Positions 24,424 to 33,666 of a stretch of DNA of 64,000 bases are shown here, piece after piece. A program made the translations under genes and the position numbers. Each line of letters begins with the position of its first letter. The first letter of the stretch is position 1. A model generated the notes under the pieces. That model made no database searches and was not told where the DNA came from. It saw only the letters and a program-made list of their open reading frames with translations. This DNA is from JAOUEA01 sp963825635 (GTDB lineage: Bacteria; Actinomycetota; UBA4738; HRBIN12): positions 496,001 to 560,000 of the forward strand of contig CAWGTU010000001.1 in assembly GCA_963825635.1 (NCBI GenBank). Reading direction: 5' to 3'.

Positions 24424-25256
24424 GGTCGCGGCCCTTCCGTCAGTGGTTCGTCGCGCGGAGGGAGCGGTGGGGCGTCGGCCTCGTCGTACCAGCCGCCGCC
24501 CCCCAGTTCCCCGCCGTCGACGATCAGCGTCTGGGCCGAGATGAAGCGGGCGTCGTCGCTCGCGAGGAACAGCACCGCCATCGCCTGATCGCGCGGCGTG
24601 CCTGCGTAGCGCAACGGGATCTTCGCGAGGTAGCGGTGCACCATGGCCCGCTCGGCCGGGTCGGCGGCCATCTCGGCTTCCGCCTCGGGGGTGATCGTCT
24701 CGCCGGGCGCGACGCAGTTCGCGCGGATGCCATGGTGGCCCATCTCGTGCGCGAAGGCCTTGGTCAACGCGACGAGCGCGGCCTTCGACGCGTTGTAGAT
24801 CGACTCGGGCGACTCGTTCTGGAACGCGTTGGCGCTGGCGATGTTCACGATCGCGCCGGGCGATCCTCGGTCGATCCAATGCCGGCAGGCTTGCTGCATC
24901 GTGAGCATCGGGGCGCGGACGTTCACCGCGAACGTCGCGTCGAAGTCGCCGGCTCCCACGTCGAGGGCGGCGCCGTCGGGTTGCGCGCCGGCGTTATTGA
25001 CGAGCACCTCCACGCCTCCGAGCGCCTCGAGCGCCGCCGTCACGACGCCGCGCGGCCCGTCGATCGAGCCCAGGTCGGCCACGTGCGTGGCGAGCCGGTC
25101 GGCGTGGGGATGGCCGTCCACGAGCGCGGTCAGGCCGTCGTCGAGCACGTCGGTGGCGAGCACCGCCGCGCCTTCCTCGAGGAAGGCGTCGACGATGCCG
25201 CGGCCGATGCCACGTGACGCCCCGGTCACGATCACCCGTCGTCCCTCGAACCGCAT
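24420..25256 (-). CDS. Short-chain dehydrogenase/reductase
   Basis: A 278-residue SDR with all classical motifs: TGASRGIG for NAD(P) binding (residues 11-18), NNAG, the catalytic Ser in IVNIASANAF and Tyr154/Lys158 in YNASK. The C-terminal tail is extended by about 20 Pro/Asp-rich residues after VDGGELGGGG. TDVLD at the end of beta-2 places an Asp there, favouring NAD over NADP. It lies between the enolase-superfamily gene and the aminotransferase, overlapping the latter by 4 bases, so it probably oxidises a hydroxyl formed in that pathway. Confidence 0.92.
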   Translation of the reverse strand: MRFEGRRVIVTGASRGIGRGIVDAFLEEGAAVLATDVLDDGLTALVDGHPHADRLATHVADLGSIDGPRGVVTAALEALGGVEVLVNNAGAQPDGAALDVGAGDFDATFAVNVRAPMLTMQQACRHWIDRGSPGAIVNIASANAFQNESPESIYNASKAALVALTKAFAHEMGHHGIRANCVAPGETITPEAEAEMAADPAERAMVHRYLAKIPLRYAGTPRDQAMAVLFLASDDARFISAQTLIVDGGELGGGGWYDEADAPPLPPRDEPLTEGPRP

Positions 25257-25277
25257 CGTCCTCGTGCTCCTCTCGCC

Positions 25278-26402
25278 TCAGGCGCTCGCGGTTGCGAGCG
25301 CGATCGTGGCCTGCCCGACCGCCGTGTCGTCGAGCTCGATGCCGAGCCCCGGTCCGTCGGGCGCGTGCACGAGCCCATCCTGCCCCGTTCGGATCGTGGT
25401 GCGCACCCCGTGCTCGAACGGCTCGGGCGGCACGGCTTGCTCGAAGTAGGTGGTGCGGCCGAACGCCAGCGCGGTGTGCAGGTTCGCCGCCTGGATCACG
25501 GTGTGGCCGTAGCTGATCAGCTCGACGTCGAGCCCGGCCTCGGCCGCGACGGCGAAGAGGTGGCGTGCCGCCGTCGGGCCACCGGCGAACGAGACGTCGA
25601 ACCGCACGGCGTCCCAGGGTGGGTCGCGCAGGGTATCGGCGACGAGTCGCGGGTCCCAGATCGCGTCACCGGCGGCGAGGATCGGCACGCCGGGCACGGT
25701 CCGGCGCAACGCCCGGAATCCCGCCAGGTCGAAGTCGGGCAGCGGCGCCTCGAACCACCGCACGCCGGTGTCGGCGCAGGCTCGCGCGACGAGCTCGGCG
25801 CCCTCGCGGTCGTAGCGGCCCTCCGCGTCGTGCATCACGGTGAGATCGGGGAACGCACTCCGGACCGCGCGGACGAGCCCGGCGTCGCGCGCGGGGTCCC
25901 CCCAGGCGTGCAGCTTCACCGCGTCGAACCCCTGGGCGACGAGGTCGCGGATCGAGGCCTCGTACGCGGCCTCGCTGTCGAGCAGCGGGACCGAGGCGTA
26001 GGCGGGCAGTGACGGCGCGCCGGCCCGACCGCCGAGAGCCTCGCGGAGCGTGCGGCCGGCGCGCCGGGCGGCGAGGTCCCACAGGGCGATGTCGATCGTG
26101 GAGCGCACCGCGGGCGGGAACGGCGACGTGCCGTCCTCGGTCAGCATCGCCGCGACGTGGCCACGGTCGTCGGCGTCGAGTCCGACCAGCCGTGGCACGA
26201 TCGTGCGCAACGTCTCGAGCGGCGCGAGGTCGTGGGCACCGAACGTGTCCGAGTCGTACGCGCCGATGCCGACCGTGCCGTCGTCGTCGGTGATCCTCAC
26301 CAGGGTGGTGGTCGTGAACACCTCGTCGGACCGCGCCGTGTACCGGAACCGGTCGACGTCGGGGCCGAGCGCCCTCGCCTCGACGTGCGCGATCAGGCCC
26401 AT
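25278..26402 (-). CDS. Mandelate racemase/muconate-lactonizing enzyme-like (enolase superfamily)
   Basis: A 374-residue enolase-superfamily enzyme. The capping domain covers roughly residues 1-120. In the barrel, KLHAWG supplies the KxH-type acid/base segment, MHDAEG the first metal Asp, WFEAPLP the second metal Glu and LAAGDAIWDP the region of the third ligand. GHTVIQAANLH holds a possible opposite-face base. Members abstract a proton next to a carboxylate to dehydrate or racemise acids. First gene of the leftward operon that shares the divergent promoter region with the GntR regulator. Confidence 0.88.
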   Translation of the reverse strand: MGLIAHVEARALGPDVDRFRYTARSDEVFTTTTLVRITDDDGTVGIGAYDSDTFGAHDLAPLETLRTIVPRLVGLDADDRGHVAAMLTEDGTSPFPPAVRSTIDIALWDLAARRAGRTLREALGGRAGAPSLPAYASVPLLDSEAAYEASIRDLVAQGFDAVKLHAWGDPARDAGLVRAVRSAFPDLTVMHDAEGRYDREGAELVARACADTGVRWFEAPLPDFDLAGFRALRRTVPGVPILAAGDAIWDPRLVADTLRDPPWDAVRFDVSFAGGPTAARHLFAVAAEAGLDVELISYGHTVIQAANLHTALAFGRTTYFEQAVPPEPFEHGVRTTIRTGQDGLVHAPDGPGLGIELDDTAVGQATIALATASA

Positions 26403-26425
26403 GGAGTGCCCCGGTCCTCACCGCG

Positions 26426-26463
26426 TTGTCGATGGTCGACAGTCGACATCGCCGTGCTACGCT
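26426..26463. promoter_or_regulatory. Divergent promoter with tandem GntR-type operators D1 and D2
   Basis: D1 is TCGACAGTCGACAT (26436-26449, plus strand). D2 is TTGTCGATGGTCGA (26426-26439), which read on the minus strand is TCGACCATCGACAA. Each matches TYGACNGTYGACAA in 13 of 14 positions and they overlap by 4 bases. For the regulator gene, GTCGAC (26435-26440), 17 bases, TACGCT (26458-26463) gives a promoter ending 7 bases before the ATG. Autorepression is expected. Confidence 0.7.
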
Positions 26464-26470
26464 CCGCGGC

Positions 26471-27151
26471 ATGAGCGAGCCATCGTCCACCCTCAGGCCG
26501 CTTGAGGCGCCGCGTTCCCTGGCCGAGGACGCCGCCGATCGCATCAGGGAACAGATCCTCGACGGCGGGTTCAAGCAGGGCGAGCACCTCGTCGAGGCGA
26601 AGATCGCCGAGCAGCTCAACATCAGCCGAGGTCCCGTGCGCGAGGCATTCAAGCTGCTGCGGGCCGAAGGTCTCCTGAAGGAGGAACCCCGCAGAGGCAC
26701 GTTCGTGGTCAGCCTCACGGCCCACGACGTCCGAGAGATCTACGGCTTGCGGGCCGCCCTCGAGGGCCGTGCCGGTCGCATGATCGCGCGATCCAAGGAC
26801 CCGGCCGTCCTGGCGCGACTGCGGGCGCTGGCCGACGAGATCGACCGGGCCGTCGCCGCCGGCGACGCGGTCGCCGCCAGCCGCGCCGACCTCGCGTTCC
26901 ACGAGGGGCTCTGCGAGCTGTGCGGGAACTCCCGGATCCACGAGGTGTTCATGCGGTACGTGCCGACCCTGCGCGGACTCTTGCGCCTCGACGAGCACGT
27001 CCTGCGGTCGCTCGACGAGATCTCGCGGCAGCATCGTCCGCTCGTCGAGGCGATCGAGGCCGGCGACGAGGAGTCGGCCGCCACGCTGCTGAACGAGCAC
27101 GCCGAGCATGCCGGTGGCCTGATCGCCGGCGTCATGGCCGCGAACGACTGA
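26471..27151 (+). CDS. GntR-family transcription regulator, FCD (FadR) subfamily
   Basis: A 226-residue regulator. The N-terminal winged helix-turn-helix covers about residues 15-85, with EAKIAEQLNISRGPVREAFKLLRAEGLLKEEPRRG as its core (recognition helix SRGPVREAF). The C-terminal FCD ligand domain is helical, with likely metal or acid ligands in ADLAFHEGLCELCGN and QHRPLVEAI and in NEHAEHA. FCD proteins usually respond to organic or amino acids. The start ATG lies 7 bases past the -10 box, and its own promoter carries two operator copies. It is the best candidate to bind all six operator copies in the window. Confidence 0.94.
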   Translation: MSEPSSTLRPLEAPRSLAEDAADRIREQILDGGFKQGEHLVEAKIAEQLNISRGPVREAFKLLRAEGLLKEEPRRGTFVVSLTAHDVREIYGLRAALEGRAGRMIARSKDPAVLARLRALADEIDRAVAAGDAVAASRADLAFHEGLCELCGNSRIHEVFMRYVPTLRGLLRLDEHVLRSLDEISRQHRPLVEAIEAGDEESAATLLNEHAEHAGGLIAGVMAAND

Positions 27152-27220
27152 CGTTCGCACGCTCAACCCCTCTCGATCTTCGTACGAATGGATGGACCCG
27201 CGAGAGTCTGGCACCGGCGG

Positions 27221-27257
27221 TCAACGGTTGACAATCTGCAACTACGCCGGATACGGT
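27221..27257 (+). promoter_or_regulatory. Promoter with GntR-type operator E, transporter operon
   Basis: TTGACA (27228-27233), 18-base spacer, TACGGT (27252-27257). Operator TCAACGGTTGACAA (27221-27234) covers the -35 box; it also contains the exact inverted repeat GTCAAC-G-GTTGAC (27220-27232). The layout is the same as promoter A. Confidence 0.7.
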
Positions 27258-27307
27258 CGCCGCGCGGGCCACGATCGGGTCTCGGCGAGGATACGGAGGG
27301 GTGCACG

Positions 27308-28432
27308 ATGAGGATGAACCGGTTCCTGCGCGGCCTGGCGGTCGTGGCGACGTTCTCCCTGCTGGTGGCGGCGTGCGGCGACGACGATGCCGCGCCCGAG
27401 AGCGGCGACGGCGGCGCGAGCGCGACGCCGGCCGATCCCGCCGACATCACGGGCACGCTCCGTCTCTACTCCTACTCCGACGGGTTCGACCCCGAGTACA
27501 TGGAGACGTTCTTCGAGATGTACCCGAACATCGAGATCGAGACGGCCTCGTTCGGCAGCAACGAGGAGGCAGTCGCGAAGATCCAGGCAGGCTTCGAGGC
27601 CGATGTCGTGAACAGCTGCGTCGACGAGGCCACGCTCGAGATGGTGAACAAGGGCATGTACCAGCCGCTCGATGAGAGCCGCCTCGAGAACTGGGACGAC
27701 ATCTGGCCCGGCATGAAGGAGCTTCCGGGCGTGGTCGTCGACGGCGAGATCTTCATCGTGCCGGTCGATGCCGGCACGGCCGGCATCATGTACAACGCCG
27801 ACGAGATCACCACCCCTCCGACGTCGTGGACCGACCTCTTCGATCCTCAGTACGCGGGCCGGGCGTCGCTCGAGGATCTCGCGATCACCGCGATCGACAT
27901 CGGTGCGCTGGCCAACGGCATCGAGAACCCGCTCGAGATGACGCCCGACGAGCTCGAGATGGTGAAGCAGTACCTGATCGACAACCGTGGCCAGTTCCGG
28001 ACGTTCTGGAAGGGCGAGGCCGACGTGAAGGCCCAGTTCAAGTCGGGTGAGATCGTGATCGCCAGCGGCTACCCCGGCATCGCGAAGGCCCTGCGGCAGA
28101 AGGACAACGTGAACGTTCAGTTCGCCGCGGCCGAGGAGGGTCAGATGCTGTGGACCTGCGGCTACGGCATCAGCCCCGACATCGCCGAGGAGAACCTCGA
28201 CGCCGCGTACGCACTGCTGAACTGGTACACGAGCCTGCCACCGCAGATCTACGCGGCCACGAACTGGAACTACCTGACGTCGAACACGGGCATCATCGAT
28301 GCGGTGCCGGAGAAGGTCGTGGAGGAAGCCTCGCTCGACTCGCTCTTCACGCTCGACAACGCGATCCCCGCGAGCCCGCCCGATGACCGCGCCGCCTGGG
28401 TGGCGGCGTGGACCGAGGTGAAGGCGTCGTAG
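27308..28432 (+). CDS. ABC transporter substrate-binding lipoprotein, PotD-like
   Basis: A 374-residue periplasmic-type binding protein of the spermidine/putrescine group. The signal peptide ends in LVAAC, with lipidated Cys23, so it is anchored in the membrane outside. Characteristic stretches are ITGTLRLYSYSDGFDPEYMETF, the hinge strand FIVPVDAGTAGIMYNADEI and WKGEADVKAQFKSGEIVIASGY. ATG 27308 has GGAGGGG upstream. It leads an eight-gene run (SBP, two permeases, ATPase, aminotransferase, dehydrogenase, kinase/aminotransferase fusion) under operator E. The ligand is probably a cationic amine. Confidence 0.93.
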   Translation: MRMNRFLRGLAVVATFSLLVAACGDDDAAPESGDGGASATPADPADITGTLRLYSYSDGFDPEYMETFFEMYPNIEIETASFGSNEEAVAKIQAGFEADVVNSCVDEATLEMVNKGMYQPLDESRLENWDDIWPGMKELPGVVVDGEIFIVPVDAGTAGIMYNADEITTPPTSWTDLFDPQYAGRASLEDLAITAIDIGALANGIENPLEMTPDELEMVKQYLIDNRGQFRTFWKGEADVKAQFKSGEIVIASGYPGIAKALRQKDNVNVQFAAAEEGQMLWTCGYGISPDIAEENLDAAYALLNWYTSLPPQIYAATNWNYLTSNTGIIDAVPEKVVEEASLDSLFTLDNAIPASPPDDRAAWVAAWTEVKAS

Positions 28433-29346
28433 TGGCGACCCAGGCGGTCGAGCGCTCGGGCCTCGCCGTCGCCGACACCGCCGGCGCCGCTCGTTGGCGC
28501 CGGCGGCGGGTGTTGAACACCTGGGGCTGGAGGGCGTTCCTCGTCGTCGTCGGACTGATGCTGTTCGGGCCGCTCCTGATCCTCGTGTTGTTCTCGTTCA
28601 ACGACTCGAACATCCTCGCGTTCCCGCTCGAGGGGTTCACGACGGAGTGGTACACGGAGGCCCTGACCGATCCGGTCTTGCGCACGGCGTTGAAGAACTC
28701 CTTCCAGGTGGCGTTCGTCGTGGCGCCCCTCTGCCTCGTGCTCGGCACGCTGGCCGCGTTCGGGCTCACGCGGTTCCGGTTCCGCGGGCGCGGCCTGATC
28801 GGCGGGCTCGTCGGGGCGCCGCTCGTGCTCCCGTGGCTGATCATCGGCATCGCCGCCCTGATGGGCTACGTCCGAGCCGACGTCGACCTCAGCCTCAGGA
28901 CGGTCGTGGCCACCCAGACCGTGTGCACGTTCCCCCTCGTGACCGCGATCGTGGCCGCGCAGCTGTTCCGTTTCCAGAAGGTGCAGGAGGAAGCGGCGAT
29001 CGACCTCGGGTGCTCGCGGCTGCAGGTGCTGCGGCACATCATCCTGCCGCACATCGGCCCGGCGCTCGCGGCCGCCGGCATCTTCGCCTTCGCGTGGTCG
29101 TTCAACAACTACGAGATCAGCGCGTTCACGCTCGGCTTCCAGCAGACGTTCCCGGTGTGGGTCTACTCGAACGTCCGCAACCCCGATCACACGGCGATCG
29201 TGAACGCGATCTCCGCCTTGATCTCGGCCGCCCAGGTCGTGCTGATCTGGTTCGCATTGAGACTCATGCGTCTGCGCAGCGGCGATCAGGCCACCAAGGA
29301 GATGATCGCCGGGACCGAGGCGGTCGCGGCGGCGGCGAAGACCTGA
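28432..29346 (+). CDS. ABC transporter permease, PotC-like
   Basis: A 304-residue inner-membrane permease with about six transmembrane helices; the first is at residues 36-58. The cytoplasmic EAA loop that docks the ATPase is EEAAIDLGCSRLQVLRHIILP. GTG 28432 uses the last base of the preceding stop codon, so translation is coupled to the binding-protein gene. It forms the channel with the next gene's product. Confidence 0.92.
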   Translation: MATQAVERSGLAVADTAGAARWRRRRVLNTWGWRAFLVVVGLMLFGPLLILVLFSFNDSNILAFPLEGFTTEWYTEALTDPVLRTALKNSFQVAFVVAPLCLVLGTLAAFGLTRFRFRGRGLIGGLVGAPLVLPWLIIGIAALMGYVRADVDLSLRTVVATQTVCTFPLVTAIVAAQLFRFQKVQEEAAIDLGCSRLQVLRHIILPHIGPALAAAGIFAFAWSFNNYEISAFTLGFQQTFPVWVYSNVRNPDHTAIVNAISALISAAQVVLIWFALRLMRLRSGDQATKEMIAGTEAVAAAAKT

Positions 29347-29347
29347 G

Positions 29348-30255
29348 ATGGCCGAGCTGCAGGAGACCCTCGGTGTCGGGATCGGCTCGGCCGACGAGAC
29401 CCGACGCGCTCGGCGGGGCCCTCGGCGGCCCGGCGGGGCGCGCGGAGCGTTCGGCATCCTGTTCGCGCCCGTCACGCTGCTGATCGTGCTGTTCCTCGTG
29501 CCCTTCCTGATCATGGTGCAGATGAGCGTGGTGAAGTTCCCCCCGCGCGTCGACAGCGGCTACACGCTCGACCACTACGTCGAGGTGCTGACGAACCCGC
29601 TGAACCCGCACATCGCCTGGACCACGTTCACGATCGCGACCACGGCGATGATCGCGATGCTGTTGGTCGCGATCCCCCTCGCCTACTTCATGGTCTTCAA
29701 GGCCGGGAAGTGGGAGCTCTTCCTGCTGCTCGCGCTCGTGCTCGCCGACGAGCTCGCCCCGGTCGTGAAGGTCTACGCCTGGCAGGTCATCCTGGGTCGC
29801 AACGGCATCCTCAACTGGCTGATCCCGGGACCGCCGGTGGAGTGGCTGCTCTACAGTCAGTTCGCGGTGATCCTCACGCTCTCGACGACCTACATCACGT
29901 ACACGACGATCCCGATCTACGCGGCGATGAAGGCGATCGAGCCCGCCACGTTCGAAGCCGCGACGGATCTCGGTGCGGGGTGGTGGCAACAGGCGCGCAA
30001 GATCCTGATCCCGCTCGCGGCGCCGGGCATCTTCGTCGCGATGATCCTCGTGTACATCCCGATGCTCACCGACTTCGTGACCTCGGACATCGTCGGGGGC
30101 ACCGGGTCCTACATGATGGGCCAGCGCGTGCGCGACCTGATCCTCGGGCAGGGGGACTGGGGGGCCGGGTCGGCCTTGAACTTCTTGCTGCTCGCGATGT
30201 CGGTGCTGTTGGCGTTCGTCGCCTACCGGCTCGCCCGACTGAACAGGATCGAGTC

Positions 30256-30259
<4 letters not shown>
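29348..30259 (+). CDS. ABC transporter permease, PotB-like
   Basis: A 303-residue permease with six predicted membrane helices (first at about residues 35-57) and the EAA loop FEAATDLGAGWWQQARKILIPL. A charged, Arg-rich N-terminal tail of about 35 residues precedes the first helix. It starts one base after the stop of the PotC-like gene and overlaps the ATPase gene by ATGA. The C-before-B gene order differs from the E. coli potABCD order. Confidence 0.92.
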
Positions 30260-31428
<1,169 letters not shown>

Positions 31429-31444
31429 CGAGAGAGGATCAGCC

Positions 31445-32779
31445 ATGGCAATCGAGGTCACGTCGCTCACCGCCGAGCAGATCGTCGCCGATTCGAAGCG
31501 CTACACGCTCTACGACTGGCAGGCGCAGTCGAAGGCCTCGCCGCTGGCGATCGACCGGGCTGAGGGCGTCTACATGTACGGCGTCGACGGCCGTCGCTGG
31601 CTCGACTTCAGCTCGCAGCTGATGGGCGTGAACATCGGCCACGGCGACAAGCGCGTGACCGAGGCGATCGCCCGCCAGGCCGAGAAGCTGCCGTACATCT
31701 CGCCGTTCCAGGCGTTCGAGGGACGTGCGATCCTCGGGCGCAGGCTCGCGGAGCTCTGGCCCGGCGACATCGAGAAGACGTTCTTCACGCTGGCCGGGGC
31801 CGAGGCGAACGAGAACGCGGTGAAGATCGCGAAGATGGTGACCGGGCGCCAGAAGGTGCTCGCGCGGTACCGCAGCTATCACGGCTCGACCTACGGGACG
31901 ATGATGCTCACCGGCGACCCGCGTCGCTGGCCCAACGAGCAGCCCCCGATGCCCGGCGTGGTGCACGTCCTGGATCCGTACCACGGCCCCCAGCGTGAGG
32001 TCGACGATGCGCAGACCGCGTTGGCCCTGCTCGAGGAGACGATCGAGCTCGAGGGACCGCATACGATCGCGGCCTTCATCCTCGAGCCGGTGACCGGCAC
32101 GAACGGCATCCTGATCCCTCCCGACGGCTACCTGCAGGGCGTGCGCGAGCTCTGCACGCGCCACGGCATCATGTTGATCGCCGACGAGGTGATGTGCGGG
32201 TGGGGGCGCACGGGTGCGTGGTTCGCCGTGAACCACTGGGACGTCGTCCCCGACATCATCACGACGGCGAAGGGGCTGACCTCCTCGTACGCGCCGCTCG
32301 GCGCCGTCGGTCTCGCACCGCACGTGGCCGCGTACTTCGACGAGAACGTGTTCTGGGGCGGGCTGACCTACAACACGCACCCTCTCGGCGTGGCGGCCGC
32401 GATCGCCGCGGTGCAGGTGATCGAGGACGACGATCTCGTCGGCAACGCGAAGCGGCTCGAGCCCGTGATGAGGGCGCACCACGAGACGCTCGCGGCGAAG
32501 CATCCGAGCGTGGGACGCTCCCGCAACATCGGGCTGTTCGGCATCCTCGAGTTGGTGAAGAACCGGGAGACGCTCGAACCGCTCAGTCCCTTCAACCAGA
32601 TGAACGACACGATGCAGCAGGTGAACCGGTTCCTGATCGACAACGGGCTCGCCACGTTCATACGGTGGTGGAACGTGATGACGAACCCGCCCCTCTGCAT
32701 CAACGAGGAGCAACTGGCCGAGGGCTTCGCGATCATCGACCGGGCGCTCGACATCGCCGACGCCGCGATGGAGGAGTGA
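31445..32779 (+). CDS. Class III PLP aminotransferase (444-residue paralogue 1)
   Basis: A 444-residue omega-aminotransferase. K276 in TTAKGLTSSY binds PLP; the ring Asp is in IADEVMCGWGRTG; YRSYHGSTYG is the carbonyl-side loop. It is very similar to the protein at 37547-38881: same length, same lysine position, and shared long segments such as SRYTLYDWQAQSK-type starts (KRYTLYDWQAQSK), SQLMGVNIGHGDKRV and GVVHVLDPYHG. Directly downstream of the importer ATPase (16 bases), so it most likely deaminates the imported amine. Confidence 0.92.
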   Translation: MAIEVTSLTAEQIVADSKRYTLYDWQAQSKASPLAIDRAEGVYMYGVDGRRWLDFSSQLMGVNIGHGDKRVTEAIARQAEKLPYISPFQAFEGRAILGRRLAELWPGDIEKTFFTLAGAEANENAVKIAKMVTGRQKVLARYRSYHGSTYGTMMLTGDPRRWPNEQPPMPGVVHVLDPYHGPQREVDDAQTALALLEETIELEGPHTIAAFILEPVTGTNGILIPPDGYLQGVRELCTRHGIMLIADEVMCGWGRTGAWFAVNHWDVVPDIITTAKGLTSSYAPLGAVGLAPHVAAYFDENVFWGGLTYNTHPLGVAAAIAAVQVIEDDDLVGNAKRLEPVMRAHHETLAAKHPSVGRSRNIGLFGILELVKNRETLEPLSPFNQMNDTMQQVNRFLIDNGLATFIRWWNVMTNPPLCINEEQLAEGFAIIDRALDIADAAMEE

Positions 32780-32781
32780 GC

Positions 32782-33666
32782 GTGGGCGAGCGCATCGGGT
32801 TCATCGGGCTCGGCATCATGGGCAAGCCGATGGCGCGGAACCTGCTCGCGGCCGGCTTCCCCGTGGCGGTGCACTCCCGCGGTCAGGGGCCTGTCGACGA
32901 GGTGGTGGCGGCCGGCGCGGTCCGGGCCGACGGCCCGGCGTCGGTGGCCGCGGGCAGCGACATCACGATCACGATGCTGCCCGACACGGCCGACGTCGAG
33001 CAGGTCCTCGTGGGCGCGGGCGGCGTGATCCAAGGGGCCTCCGAGGGCTCCCTCGTGATCGACATGAGCTCGATCGACCCCGAGCCGACACGGACGATGG
33101 CCGAGGCGTTCGCGGCCAAGGGTGTCGCGATGCTCGATGCCCCCGTGAGCGGTGGAGAGAGGGGCGCGATCGATGCGGCGCTCTCGATCATGGTCGGGGG
33201 CGACGACGCGGCCTTCGCGCGCGCGACCCCCGTCTTCGAGGCCCTGGGGAAGAGCATCGTGCACGTCGGCCCGAGCGGAGCCGGGCAGGTGTGCAAGGCG
33301 TGCAACCAGCTCGTGGTCGCGGCCACGATCGAGGCCGTGGCCGAGGCCCTCCTGCTCGCGGAACGATCGGGTGTCGATGCCGCGAAGGTGCGCGAGGCGC
33401 TACTCGGGGGGTTCGCCGGCTCGAAGATCCTCGAGGTCCACGGCCAGCGCATGCTCGACCGGACCTTCGACCCGGGTTTCCGGATCAGGCTGCATCGCAA
33501 GGACGCCCGCGTCATCGAGGGGGCCGCCGCAGAGACCGCGACGCCGATCCCCTCGTTCGCGGTCGTCACCGAGCAGCTCCAGAAGGCCGTCGACGCCGGC
33601 GACGGCGACCGCGACCACTCGGCCCTCTACGCCGAGCTGGCCCGCGAGGCAGACTCACCGGCGTGA
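32782..33666 (+). CDS. Beta-hydroxyacid dehydrogenase (3-hydroxyisobutyrate dehydrogenase family)
   Basis: A 294-residue NAD(P)-dependent dehydrogenase. The cofactor motif is GFIGLGIMGKPMARNL at the N-terminus; DAPVSGGERGA is the substrate loop; catalytic Lys and nearby Asn are in GQVCKACNQLVVA. Members oxidise 3-hydroxyisobutyrate or tartronate semialdehyde-like substrates. GTG 32782 is preferred because GGAGGAG sits 6-7 bases upstream; GTG 32776 would overlap the previous stop by 4 bases and add two residues. It likely reduces or oxidises the aldehyde left by the aminotransferase. Confidence 0.9.
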   Translation: MGERIGFIGLGIMGKPMARNLLAAGFPVAVHSRGQGPVDEVVAAGAVRADGPASVAAGSDITITMLPDTADVEQVLVGAGGVIQGASEGSLVIDMSSIDPEPTRTMAEAFAAKGVAMLDAPVSGGERGAIDAALSIMVGGDDAAFARATPVFEALGKSIVHVGPSGAGQVCKACNQLVVAATIEAVAEALLLAERSGVDAAKVREALLGGFAGSKILEVHGQRMLDRTFDPGFRIRLHRKDARVIEGAAAETATPIPSFAVVTEQLQKAVDAGDGDRDHSALYAELAREADSPA

